From Antennarius striatus (Eukaryota; Chordata; Actinopteri; Lophiiformes; Antennariidae), in contig NC_090794.1 in the NCBI RefSeq assembly GCF_040054535.1, positions 2,355,501-2,419,500 on the forward strand: a stretch of 64,000 nucleotides of DNA, in the 5' to 3' direction. Below, piece by piece: positions 53,467 to 64,000 of the stretch (within the stretch, counting starts at the first letter, position 1; every line of letters begins with the position of its first letter). Under the pieces are notes generated by a model. That model worked only from the letters and a program-made list of their open reading frames with translations. It made no database searches and was not told where the DNA came from. The position numbers and the translations under genes are program-made.

Positions 53467-56400
53467 GACAGACAAAAAAAAATAAGAAAAAAAAGAGAAA
53501 TATCCCGAGTGTGCTCGTTTGACAGCTACCGGATCAGCTAGCTAAACCGCTAACAACAGCTAGCATCAAACAAACTCCCACTTATGTTTAGCGCTAACCG
53601 TTAGCATTAAAGCTTAACGTGACGGTGACGGAATACAAAATATAATACAAATAAACCTGTCGTTCCAAACAGTCAAAAAAAAGGACAACAGCTTCCGTAT
53701 AAAACGCGTTTTAAAGTGTATATAAACTCGACAGCTCTGAATTCTTCTGACAGCTGTATTTCAGAACATCTATCAGCGTTTCAGGTCCAAAACAAGGCCC
53801 GCCGGTGGCGGTAGCGTCCAGCTCGGCACCGGCTGTGTTGAACTTCAGCCTGAGCGCCGCTACAGTCAACAGGAGGGGGAGGGTCGTGGGACGTTCAGAA
53901 ACAATCGGAAATTTGTAAGCTATGAAGCGTATGAGAGCAGGAGTGAGCCAACCACTTTGAGAGCAACTAATTAAACATCAATGTGTAACTTTAAACATTT
54001 ATTTTGAGTGAATGATATTAATTTCAAATCATTACTTTACTTTATAATTACTCGAGTAGCTTATCTTTTCATACTATGTTCAAAAATGTGGAAAAAATAC
54101 CTTACATTGCCAGTATTTTTGCAGATATGACAACAGTTTGTGTGAACTGCAGCATCAATTTGCATTATTAGCTTACAGACATTAGCTGTGCATTTAAATG
54201 TGTGTATATAGCAGCTTAAAATGGTTTTACTTACCACAATGGTCCACTCTGCAGTCTTATTCTTCATCAATGAAAGGATGCAGCTCATGTAAACAATTCC
54301 AGTTGAGAACAATCCTGCTTCTTCTTCGTGAATTTCAGACACCGGTTCCATGGATTCCAGAGAATCTGACAGAATAAAAGTTATACAGTTAATGTAAATC
54401 ATGAACAGGTTGAGTCAGGAAGTTGCTGTCACAATCTGCTCGTTTTCTATAAAACCTCCACAGTAATAGCCAGTTGAATATTTTTTGTCTTAAATTAAAA
54501 CCTATTTTATAAAACTGGATTATTTAATACAATAAACTTAATAGTTTCTATTAGCAGTTTATATTACTGACCTGAGGGGGAGTGCTCCACCTCGACAGGA
54601 AGACCCGTGTCTAGTGGATTCTGCAGGGTGGTATGAGGGATTTGAGGTATCTCTTCTGATTCGCTGAAGCTTGGCTGATTGTCTTGATTATTATTGTAGC
54701 GTCCGCCATCCTGCTCAATGCTGACGTGAGGTGAAGTGTTGACCTCGTCTAAAACCACCAGCTCTTCAACAGTCTGTGCTGGACTTTCCACGTGTCCTGT
54801 TGCTGTCATGTTGTTGTCAACCTCAATACTGTCTTCAAGAATATGGGGTGCCTCATCTTTCACATTTAATTCTTTTTTATCTGACATAAAAATATGGAGA
54901 TAAAACAAAATTAAAGAGACATATGGTCAGTCAAGGAGATAATTTCCAACATTTTTGAAGCGAAACAAAATTGAAATCATGTTGCCTAAGTATATTATAA
55001 TGTTCTTGTTATTTTATCAAAAATGTTGGGAGTAATACAAAAAATCTGTAGGCTGTACACAACACAAAACCTTAATTTCTAACATTTATGTATTTGTGAC
55101 AATAGTTGCCTTGCTTTTTTCGGATTTATCAACATGCACTTGAACACATCTGGGTTGAGTAAGCAAAGGGTCAACTAAAGCACAGGAAGGTTCCTGCAGG
55201 ATCAAATGACTGCAGCTACAGACTGGATTTCAACCTGAGACTCATGCAAGTTAAAATGAAAACAACTAAAACAAGAACAAATTTTTAAGCTGGAAAAGCA
55301 AGATATATCTAATGTGTGGCACATTTTTTTTCTTGCTGTGACAACATGAATAAACATTCCCTAAAGGAATAATATTCCATTACTGCACATTTCTGGTAAT
55401 ACTGTACATAAAAAGATGACTGATAATTTCACAAACCAGGGCAAAGATGAATTTCTGCTTTTCTGATTCCAACATTACAGCAAAATTTTAATAATATCAG
55501 GAAATTGAAGGTGATCGCATAATTTTTGATGATGATCAAGAAAAACAAATGAGTCCAGTAAAACACATTTAAATATTTTACCTTACACTTCTGCACTACT
55601 TTACAAAAGGTTGTGGTTTATTCTTGGCATGCTATTTATAACTTAACTTGAATAATTATTATTCACAAATCTGATTTCCTTTAATCTGGTTTTTGTTTTT
55701 TTGTTTCCATCCTTATTTTTGATCATTTTTCTTGGTGCGTATAATTTTATTCTTTATTTTAAAACACCCTGAGGTGCATTTCTTGTACGAATGTCAATAC
55801 TTGCAAAGAAAAGAGCTGCATCTGCAGATCACGGGCCGATGCAGGTCACTATATTTGAGTGAGGTGAGTAAACCCTGCAACTCTTGTCAATGCTTCAGCA
55901 GAAAATAAAAACCTAAACCTACCTTGCTGAACATAGGACTCTTTTTCCACTGCCAGAGGTGTGGTGTCACTAGCCGTCGAATACTTCTGTCGCAGACTGA
56001 ACGCCAGCTCCTGGAAGTCGTCCAGGATTTCCGTCTCCTCGTCTAAGGCACTTGTGTCCACGTCTTGGTCGTAGCTGCGTTTTTTGCCTTGGCTGTCGAG
56101 CATCTTCTCGATCTCATCCAGGATAGCGTTCTCGGAAGTCTCCAGGATACCTTCCAGCGCGGTCTCGATCTCGTACGTGGCGCCCGTTTGCAAGCGCCGC
56201 GTGGCCTCCAGTTCTGCATCCAAGTCCGAGAACATGGCTTCCAGTTTAAAGAGGTTCTTGAGACCCAGGAGCTTCTGGATCCGCTCCATGTTCTCCTCTG
56301 TGAAGCGGTCTCGAAGCAAAGTCAGCCTCAGCACGCTGTCGCTGTACTCGGGCTCCGGCGTCGCCCCGGTGGGCGTCGTCGTTTCGGGTAAAGCTTCGAC

Positions 56401-59400
56401 GGGTTCTACTTTGTCAGACTCGGAGAAAAAAAGTGCGTTTTCATCGGCAAGTAATTCCTGATGCCCCTCCTCTCGCTCCGTCTCCTTGTCTTCCTCCTCC
56501 TGTGATTCCACCGAAAGAACTTCTTCTAGAATCTCTGGTTCCTCAGTGGAAACATCCAACATTAAACCATCATTCATCTGATTTGTTGGGCTAGCATCTA
56601 CGCTTTTCTCCTTCTTGTCCGCATCTGAATCCTCTGACCTCGTCTCCTCCGTGGACCGGTCCTGATGGATTTCAGGTTCCGGACTCAATAATTCTTGATC
56701 CGTCCCAGCGTTTTTGTCTCGCAGTTCATCAGCTGAATCCTCCCTCTGCTCCTGAGCGGCGGCGTTCCGAGCGTCGCTCCCTGAATCTCTGAACACGTCC
56801 GCCTCTTTGGTCTCAGTGGGTTTTTCTGCAGCATCATCAGAAACAGCGGCGGGATCATCCTGCGGCGCTGGATCCGCCGATGATGGGCTGGTTTCTGTTG
56901 GTTTGAACCTTTCCTCCCAACCTTCCTCAGGTCTGACCACTTCTCCATCACTCTCATCATCATCATCATCATCATCATCCTCATCATCATCATCACCATC
57001 ATCATCATCAGCAAATGAGAGTTTCTCAGTGTCACTGTTTGGGTCTGTACTTTCTGTTGGCTCAGATCTGGAGGAAGGATCCTGTAAATGCAGCTCTGCG
57101 CTGTTCTCCTCTGGAGATATTGGATCTTCAACGTCGTTCTTAGTTTCCTCAAAGCTCTGAGGGGTTTTTGAAGTGGCCTCTTCTTCCTCATCGTCGTCAT
57201 CTTCTCCTTCCTCCGAACTCAAATCCTGCTCCGTCACCTCTCCACCCGTGACAACCGAAAAAACAGCATCTCCAAGTGAGCTCCACACGTTCTTGTCCTC
57301 CCCGGTCTCCGGTTTATCTTGATGTGTTGAGGGACTTTGGCTCAATTTGAGGTCATCAGAAGACGGAGCGTTCACACTTTCTTCGGAGTATGACAGAAAT
57401 GGAGTTCCTGCTTTAACTTCGGGGTCTTCATCAGGAGGACTCTCCTCATACTCGTCTTCTTCCTCTTCAAATGGGGTAAAGTTTGTGGTGACGAGATCGT
57501 CAGAGACGACGGCATCAAAAGTTGTTCCAAGGGTCGTTTTTAGCTCAGGGATTTGAAGTTCTTTTAAAAATGAAACCGATTCTCCTCCTGAAACGTCATC
57601 GACTTTGTCCACAGATTCAGATGTTACGGAAGCATCTTTTGTTTCACTTCTTTCCAGAGTAATTTTCTGCAAATCTGAGTCTTCGTTTTCTCTTTGTGTT
57701 TCTTCAGGAACAGCTTCTGTTTCAGATGTTTCAGATTCCACTTCAGGATCAATTTCAGGTAAAGAGGCACTTGGATCATCTGGGACAACATCGAAATCCT
57801 CTGTGTCTTCATCACCCTCAGTTTCCTCTTCATCTCCACCTTCCTCATCGGCTGGTGGTTGTGTTTCTGTCTGAGGATCCTCGGCTGTTTGGATTTGGTC
57901 CGACGCTGCTTTATTGTCTCCATCGTTGGCCTCCAGTGACGAGCCTAACAGTGAATCTATGTCGTAATTTTTAAATTTATCATATCCAGTGTCAAAACAG
58001 ACAAAATCTGTTTCCTGAAAATGAGACACAAATATTAAATTGAACAAAATATGTTTGGATCTGAAAGGTTTGAATGATAGTTTTCATTTCAGCAAAATAT
58101 TTTCATACCTCTGTTGGAATTTCATGTTCTTTTTCAGTATAATTGTGGTTAACAGCAAGAAGGTACTTCGGGAAATATCCAAAGTTACTTCCGACCTATT
58201 GAGAAGAACACGTGGAGGATTATACAGACATGGACAAACCTTGATGTTTGCACTGCTGCTTAAATATTAAAGATAACACACTCACACTTCCGGCCCATAT
58301 GTCTCCTCTTCTGCCGGACAACTTGTAGTAAACATAGATAGTTTCTGATTTCTTGACAGACAGGAACCGACAGTCTGGTCCTGAGAAATCTTTCAAGGCT
58401 TTTCCCCGACACAGGAGCACTGTAAAAGCAAAAAATAAAGCGTTAGGAAAAACAAACAAACGGAAACTTAATCAGTTATTTTCGACATCGACATTGTGCA
58501 GACCTCTCCTTTTACAACACTGGAACTGATAATTCTAGAGCACAACTGAATCACCAACCTAGTTTATTAAGAAAAAAGTAGCTATAATCATTTCAAATCT
58601 ACCTTTTCAGGTCAAAATATTGCAGGTACAATAAACGATATATCTATTTGACCTGCAACATAGGCTGTGTCTTGAATTTCATCCCGTTGTGTGATCGAAC
58701 TTGACACCGCTGCTCTAGAAAATAACCGATGCCCGGCATTCAACAGTAGGTAACGACTAAACTGAACGGTTTTTAAATGATGGGGGATATTACTGAAGCT
58801 TTTAACTTAGTATATGTCTTTATTTTACAGTCTAATGAGTCTAATCTTTCCTCTTTTATGACTCAGAACTGATACGCTCCCAATAAAACGATCACTTTTC
58901 ACCTGCAGTAATTTAAGAGAAACATCTGGATAAATTCAATGCAGATCAAGATCATTTAATTCTAATTTCACCTCAGATCTGATGTCTCTGTCTCAGCTTT
59001 TTATCCCACATAATCTGAAGAAACCACATTGATGATGAGTTGAATGAATAAAATAGTAATGCATGCCTTCCATTTTCTTATTCTTGAGTTTTTTTGTTGT
59101 GGAAACTGTCTACTACTTTTTAAGCTGAGAGAATGATAGAAATCAGAATGTGGGGGGAAACCACATGAGGTCAAAACCATCAGAAGGTTGTCCTTCTTCC
59201 TAAATCCCCTCCGGGTTGTGTTGTCTTAAATCTGGAAACGCAAACTTGGGTAACAGTGAATTAATATTTATCAACCATTACTCACCTGAATCTAATCGTT
59301 TGTATGTCATTTACAGTAAAGATAAATATTATACTGAATAATAAATCAAATAAATAGCATTTGCCGCAGGATGACCAATTACTGTTAGCATGTAGCTAAT

Positions 59401-59885
59401 GTTTACTACTATGTATGTGTGCGGGTACTAGCCGGCCGGTGGCTAATTAGCTGCTAACATTAGCTTCCACTTTACATAAAGGCAGGCCGCAAATTCTAGC
59501 AGTAGTAGCTAAACCCGTCCAAGCTGAACAGTGATTGACTTCAGTATTAGCTTCCCTTGTTTAATCCGAACAGCACAGATACGTAGCATGAAGCTAACCG
59601 GTGGAGGATATCAGGGCAGTGATTATCGATTAGCAACAGGTCCGGAGATAAGGCGGTTTATGGCTAGCTGTAGCATCGGGATGCGGCAGGACGAATCCTC
59701 CAAGTCCCGATTAAACAAAAACGTTATCAGTCAGGAAAAAAACAACAACAACAACGAAACTTACTGCTGCATTCCTCATCGGCGCATCTTTTAAAGTCGG
59801 AGAAACGTTTTTCCAAGGCTGCCGTGCAGATAAAATTGAATAAAAGTAATAAAAAGCCTTGTCGGTAAAAGTGTTTTGCTGCCAT
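47581..59885 (-). CDS. mia3: TANGO1 / MIA SH3 domain ER export factor 3, full-length form
   Basis: ER-exit-site membrane protein that loads bulky cargo such as collagen and organises COPII carriers. Luminal exons: 59885-59765, 58419-58286, 58195-58109, 58014-55923, 54880-54572, 54365-54235. Shared exons from 52737-52606 run to the last, 47834-47581, and include 52472-52451, 52362-52274, 52167-52090, 51944-51834, 51745-51674, 51591-51487, 51374-51252, 51182-51095, 50995-50943, 50852-50762, 50681-50543, 50445-50283, 50196-50161, 50057-49990, 49864-49779, 49657-49544, 49029-48967, 48872-48826, (48720-48658), 48269-47909. Total about 1,722 aa, or 1,743 with the bracketed exon (human 1,907). A signal peptide (MAAKHFYRQGFLLLLF) is followed by the MIA-type SH3 (CADEEC, FSGPDCRFLSV, YVYYKLSGRRGDIWAGS, FGYFPKYLL), a 2.1 kb acidic luminal exon, membrane helices, long coiled coils, and a proline-rich tail (SYGPSPVSGGAPSPP) that binds Sec23 in the family. 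Confidence 0.95.
48658..48720 (-). other. Probable 63-nt cassette exon of mia3
   Basis: It lies between two phase-0 exons and is itself phase 0 on both sides, with ACACAG before it and GTGAGT after. It encodes EVDPQIKAESGAEVSSESPEP-like acidic text (21 codons), so it can be included or skipped without changing frame. Confidence 0.6.
53770..53890 (-). promoter_or_regulatory. Candidate internal promoter for TANGO1S
   Basis: A GC- and CpG-richer island of about 120 bases within an AT-rich mia3 intron, 300-420 bases upstream of the TANGO1S start codon. No TATA box is seen. The assignment is by position only. Confidence 0.35.
54881..55922 (-). other. Intron of mia3 after the large luminal exon
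   Basis: A 1.0 kb AT-rich intron with no embedded feature recognised. Confidence 0.7.
56957..57010. repeat. (ATC)n coding repeat in mia3
   Basis: About 18 mostly ATC triplets on the plus strand encode, on the minus strand, a run of aspartates with a few glutamates and a glycine in the luminal domain of mia3. It is a triplet microsatellite in coding sequence and so a likely length polymorphism. Confidence 0.9.
58420..59764 (-). other. Intron 1 of mia3
   Basis: A 1.35 kb AT-rich intron. No gene or element recognised. Confidence 0.7.
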
Positions 59886-60121
59886 GCTGGCAATTTCTGT
59901 TGCCTTGGCTGGATGGATCCTCCTGTCTGAGCTCCACCAGCAGGGAGAAGGAGACACGTCAGCACAGCAGATCCGGATTGGGTGTAGCTGGGATGGGTTT
60001 ATACAGGATGGAAGGCTGAGAAGAAAAAAAAAACCCCGTATCTGTTCCTTTTATTACTGCAGGGTTCAGGAAAGATTCTGCTGGATCCAATTTGTTGATC
60101 GCAGCCTCTTCTGCTAACACT

Positions 60122-60335
60122 GAGTGTTCACCTTCTACATCTGCTCTAGTTGTTCTTGTAACTCCTGGTGCTTGTCCATCTTTTCATACTCCTTCCTGAT
60201 GTTGCATTTGACCAGGATTCCTACCATGACATCCCCTCTTTCTTCTTGGTAGTACACAGAGATAGTATAGATACTGCATGGAGTATTTACTTGAAGCTGC
60301 TCCGATGTACCAACGTCATCTATCAGGATCAAAGC
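60122..60335 (-). mobile_element. LINE ORF fragment
   Basis: On the minus strand, the frame ending ILVKCNIRKEYEKMDKHQ then ELQEQLEQM resembles the late part of a fish non-LTR polymerase (the pattern '..EKEKIEKYQELKEELERMW'). Only about 65 codons remain and the flanks do not continue the match, so this is a truncated relic. It lies between the divergent mia3 and taf1a starts. Confidence 0.55.
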
Positions 60336-60730
60336 CTCCTCTGATGTGAAAGCACCAGGTTACCAGGCAACCTAGCTGCATGCAACTTCTTTTCTTTGGC
60401 CTGTGGCTGTAGTAGCATACTACCAGTTCAAATGGTGGCAAAGAGAGCCTTTTGACCGCAATATGTAAAGCATAAATTAACAAGATAAATCCATTTCTGA
60501 TGCAGAGAGGAAAAACCAGAAAAGAAGCCCAATAGGAACAATAATAAAAACAGTGGAAGCATACTTAAAAGAAATTGTCATAAAATAATTCTACATACAC
60601 CTTATTAACTTTCATTTATTTAATAATTTCGGTTTATTAATTAGCATTTGGTGCACGTTTTACTGTCATGCTACAGTGTTCGTGTGAACTTAAAGAACCT
60701 GAAAACATTTAAAAAAACGGACTCTTTGTC

Positions 60731-60790
60731 CCGCCCCTTCCGGCTATTGCAACCAATAGCCGCGTGGCATCTCTCTCCACTTCCGGAACG
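60731..60790 (+). promoter_or_regulatory. taf1a promoter: GC box, ETS sites and CCAAT dyad
   Basis: A CCGCCCC GC box (about 60731), two CTTCCGG-type ETS sites (about 60738 and 60780) and an inverted CCAAT-like pair, CGGCTATTG (60741-60749) and CAATAGCCG (60754-60762), separated by four bases. There is no TATA box. A non-coding first exon ends at about 60921 (donor GTGAGC). The arrangement is typical of a housekeeping promoter and sits 0.85 kb from the mia3 start on the other strand. Confidence 0.65.
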
Positions 60791-61026
60791 ACTGTGAAAA
60801 CACGGCGGTGACAAAAACGTGTGAAAATCACACGGATCTTTAAGAGATTACGAAACAGTAGAAAGAAAAAAGGAAATCGCACAAACTAAATGTGGGATCA
60901 GAGTTTTATCGCCCGATACAGGTGAGCTAGCTTTCAGCTGTACTTACCTTTATTGTGATCCACGTTAATAAAGAAACTAGCTAACGGTAGCATGTTAGCA
61001 TATATTGTCTTCTGTAATAACGATAC

Positions 61027-61027
<1 letters not shown>

Positions 61028-61063
<36 letters not shown>
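61028..61063. repeat. (AAT)n microsatellite
   Basis: About 12 AAT triplets in the first intron of taf1a. Confidence 0.9.
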
Positions 61064-61246
61064 CGATATACCTTAAACATACTTACCTTAAATACGTGTT
61101 TTCCAAGTTTTCCTTCCTGTTTTTATGTTGTTGTTTTTATTAGTTGTCTTAGCGATTTAGTAAATTAGTAAGATCATTGGATTCTCTTCCTCCAGGTGGA
61201 GGTAGTGGACAAAGTATTAGAGGAGGAGGCAATAATCTGACTTGAT

Positions 61247-63696
61247 ATGCCGATTATGGATCATTTGGAAAGAGAACCAGAATCTCCTGAAGATTTAGAG
61301 GATGACAACGGTTCAGATGAAGATAACTTCTCAACAGGAAAGAAAAAATCAGCTCTCCCTCTGGTTCATCCCGAGTGTGAAAGTGAGTTTACTGTGTCTG
61401 TTTTTTACTTTTTACTTTGTAGAGTCTATTAAAGACTTTTATATCATCTAATATTATAATATGGACTCTCATTGCTCTCTCAGATATGCATATAATTATT
61501 AGCAGTATTATGAAATAACAATTTTGGTTTCATATTTAGAGATACCAAAAGAATTTGGGTTCCACCAGAGTACCAGAGTTTGTCTGCAGCACGTCAGAGA
61601 AGCTCTGCTGCACCACAGATGGCAAGAGGCAGCAGAATACATGGCGTGTTACCCACAAATGTTGGAAAACACAACCAATGGCACAGCTCGGTGGGTTAAA
61701 GAGGTACATTTGGTTTTGGCTACCTATCATTTTGTGTTTTATGTTTCCACATCAATAAGATTAACATTCTTTTTTGCAATCTGCATCCAGCGTCTTTGGA
61801 GGTTCAGCGCTGAGATCCTCCACCATCACCCCAACTCAAAGATGGAAGACTACAACAATATCTACGAACGGCTGAAACACTCAGGGTTTAGACATTACAT
61901 GATGGTATGTTCTCAGCTCTACCTGACTTCACAGAGCGTCGTTACACTTTTATTTAGTTTTGCTTCTTATTTGCGTTTCTAGATCTCTTTGGAACATGCG
62001 TTTCACATCTTGCTGCATGGTGACATCAAGGATGCAAAACATCAGCTGTCTGCAGCTGAAAGTTGGAGATATGGGAAAGAATCGGCAGCTCAGTATCAGA
62101 AGACTAAACTGGTCCAGGCCTACAGGGGTTTACTGGATTACATCATGTGGTGTGACATCAAGTCTACACACACCAATTTTGGTAAGATGATACTCATTTT
62201 ACACCCAAAGTGGTTATTATTCAGTTCCATCTATTACAGGATCTGGTGTGTAGCGACACTGCCATCTACAGGCCAGACAAGGGAACTACTCCTTTAAAAA
62301 TGTTCTCCTGTGTCTGAAAGTTGAACCACATCCATATGCTTCCAGATGATCCTGACTCTACTCTCAGCAAAAACATGCACAACTCCTTCAGATCAGCCTC
62401 TGTGAGTCTTCAAGAGATTTTGAAAACTCCTGGCGTCTGGGATACTTTCATACTGAGTTACACTGAGGTGAGCACTCGTACCCAACTGCTTCATTATTGA
62501 AATATCTGATACCACGAGATGAAACGGATTGCATTGGAACAATTAGCCTTCAAGAATCCTGGTGATCTAATATTTGTTGAAAGGTCCCTGTTTATTGTAT
62601 AAGTGTCATCTTATTCGGACAGATGTTGGAGTTTTATGGGGATCACAAAGAGGTTTTAAAAATCCTCAGTGACTACGCTTATGACGACACCTTTCCACCC
62701 AATCCCAACGCACACGTTTATCTGTACCAATACATGAAGCGGCAAGAAACTCCAGAGAAGAAACTGATGAAGGTGTTGAAGGTAAGGATCACTTGATGAG
62801 TCAGTGAGTATTTATATAAGTGCATTTTTTATGATGTAAATTCTTTTTTGCTGCAGCATCTTCACGCATTGGTTCCAAGCCACGAGCTGATGTTGGAGTA
62901 CAGCGCTCTCCTCCTTCAGTCGGGTAAAAACACACGTGTTTCTTAGAAATATCGAGCCATTTGTCAAAGTCAGTTCAGACATAACAGATAATTAATAAGA
63001 ATCAAAATGAATTTATGTGGAGTAAAAGGATCATTTTCGTTGACAAGAATATAATGTCCAGAAAACATTGCATTGGATCCAAATACCTTTTTTATGTCCA
63101 TCATCTCATAATTTTTCTTTTTTTCCCGTAATAATTATCAATGTTTTTTGCTTTTCTTCAGGGGAGAAAAGTGATATCCAGAAAGCTTTGGCGGTCGTTC
63201 TGGAGATGCTGGACTTCACCTGCTGGAGGACCAACTTGGACGTTTGGAAGCGTTTACGAGACATCGTTAAAACAATAGAGTTGAGGTACGTATATACGTA
63301 TGTGAAAGTTTTTAGAGTATTACAAGCACGCTTATACAATAAACTTAACAGTCTTGTTTTTGTGTGTTGACGCCTTGCGTTCGGTTTCGTGTGTCAATGC
63401 AGTGAAAACTGGAAGGACGTCGTCTCTGAACAAATGGCTGTCAGGAAAGGCTGGTGGCCCCAGCTGCACTTCACCAGCCCCCACGCCTCCAGAGACTGCG
63501 AGGAGAACCCGGAGCTCCTGGAGTTGAAGTCCTCTCTGATGGTAATCCTCTGCCCGGGTAAGAGTGTGTGACTAAAATCATGACTGATACGTTGGATAAT
63601 AAAGTATAAAAAGTAGTAGATGCGAATGTCTTTCTCCTTACAGGCGTGAATCTTCGTTACTCGGCTCGACAGGTGAACAGAACGATGGAGACTTGA
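61247..63696 (+). CDS. taf1a: TATA box-binding protein-associated factor, RNA polymerase I, subunit A
   Basis: Subunit of the SL1/TIF-IB complex that recruits RNA polymerase I to the rDNA promoter in the nucleolus. Coding exons: 61247-61382, 61540-61703, 61791-61904, 61983-62181, 62346-62467, 62623-62781, 62857-62923, 63162-63285, 63403-63557, 63644-63696; 1,293 nt, 430 aa (human 450). A short acidic N-terminus (SPEDLEDDNGSDEDNF) precedes the helical body. Recognisable family text: VREALLHHRWQEAAEYM, HAFHILLHGDIKDAKHQLS, AESWRYGKESAAQY, GVWDTFILSYTEMLEFYGD, DYAYDDTFPPNPNAHVYLY and RKGWWPQLHF. The last exon could instead splice again at CAG|GTGAAC (donor 63674), because the tail VNRTMET has no clear match to the basic human C-terminus; the C-terminal 8 residues are therefore uncertain. 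Confidence 0.93.
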
Positions 63697-64000
63697 ATTG
63701 CATCCTCAGAATTCTCAGTGAAGAACAGAACTCCTCCGATGAGCTGGTGGACTTTGCCTCGCACTCAGTATCTGCTCTGGAAGGTTTTTTTGTTCTCTTG
63801 GGGTTGTTCTTAAGGTCTGAAACCTCATTCTCCTTCCATGTATGCTAAATTTTGCCCTGAGTTTAGCCCACGATGTCCACTAGGGGGAGCTGCTGCTCAG
63901 CAGATTGTGCTGCGAGCATCTGGAGGTTGTGGCCACCGAATTTACTCTGAAACGCTGGCGACGGTGACTATTGGTGCTGATATTTATTTCATGGGTTTTT
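63697..64000 (+). other. Downstream part of taf1a, cut by the window edge
   Basis: Probable 3' UTR or a last intron of taf1a. No poly(A) signal and no further clear exon are visible before the window ends. Confidence 0.5.

Noticed and set aside
56807-57160. Serine-rich plus-strand ORF
   Set aside because: It is antisense to the acidic luminal exon of mia3; GAx codons read as serine on the other strand.

Overview
The window is nuclear DNA from a ray-finned (teleost) fish. The genes are compact and intron-rich with GT-AG splice sites, the coding exons read as vertebrate orthologues, and the non-coding DNA carries typical fish repeats: LINE 3' tails of the 'caataaa' plus tetranucleotide type, a small inverted-repeat DNA transposon and many microsatellites. 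I saw no bacterial, viral or CRISPR features and no tRNA or rRNA gene.

Layout, left to right: an unassigned 2.6 kb flank with several perfect hairpins; hsp90ab1 (+, 11 coding exons, 725 aa); slc35b2 (-, 4 coding exons, 434 aa, including a 20-nt first coding exon that I reconstructed); nfkbie (-, 6 exons, 346 aa); a 390-bp compound tetranucleotide array; tmem151b (+, 2 coding exons, 510 aa) with a MITE in its probable 3' UTR; tcte1/drc5 (-, 5 coding exons, 451 aa); rnf8 (-, 9 exons, 523 aa); aida (+, 10 exons, 304 aa); mia3/TANGO1 (-, about 28 coding exons, about 1,722-1,743 aa, plus a separate first exon for the short TANGO1S form); taf1a (+, 10 coding exons, 430 aa). Exon limits were set by hand from splice consensus, and reading phase was checked by adding exon lengths; every gene closes in frame.

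The first five genes keep the order and relative strands known for human 6p21.1 (HSP90AB1, SLC35B2, NFKBIE, TMEM151B, TCTE1). The last three are neighbours at human 1q41 (AIDA, MIA3, TAF1A). rnf8, which lies elsewhere on human 6p21, sits between them. The window therefore spans a junction of ancestral gene blocks at about 35.7-41.5 kb.

The genes are independent housekeeping, signalling or ciliary loci, not a pathway cluster: cytosolic chaperone, Golgi PAPS transporter, NF-kB inhibitor, membrane protein, axonemal nexin-DRC protein, DNA-damage E3 ligase, Axin/JNK modulator, ER-exit-site receptor and Pol I SL1 subunit. I did not find an undescribed multi-gene system. The points most worth a second look are regulatory: a palindromic kB site upstream of nfkbie, a ciliary X-box next to the tcte1 start, dyad promoter elements in the two head-to-head gene pairs (rnf8/aida and mia3/taf1a), an internal first exon for TANGO1S, paired perfect hairpins upstream of hsp90ab1, and C-tracts just after the 5' splice sites of four introns.
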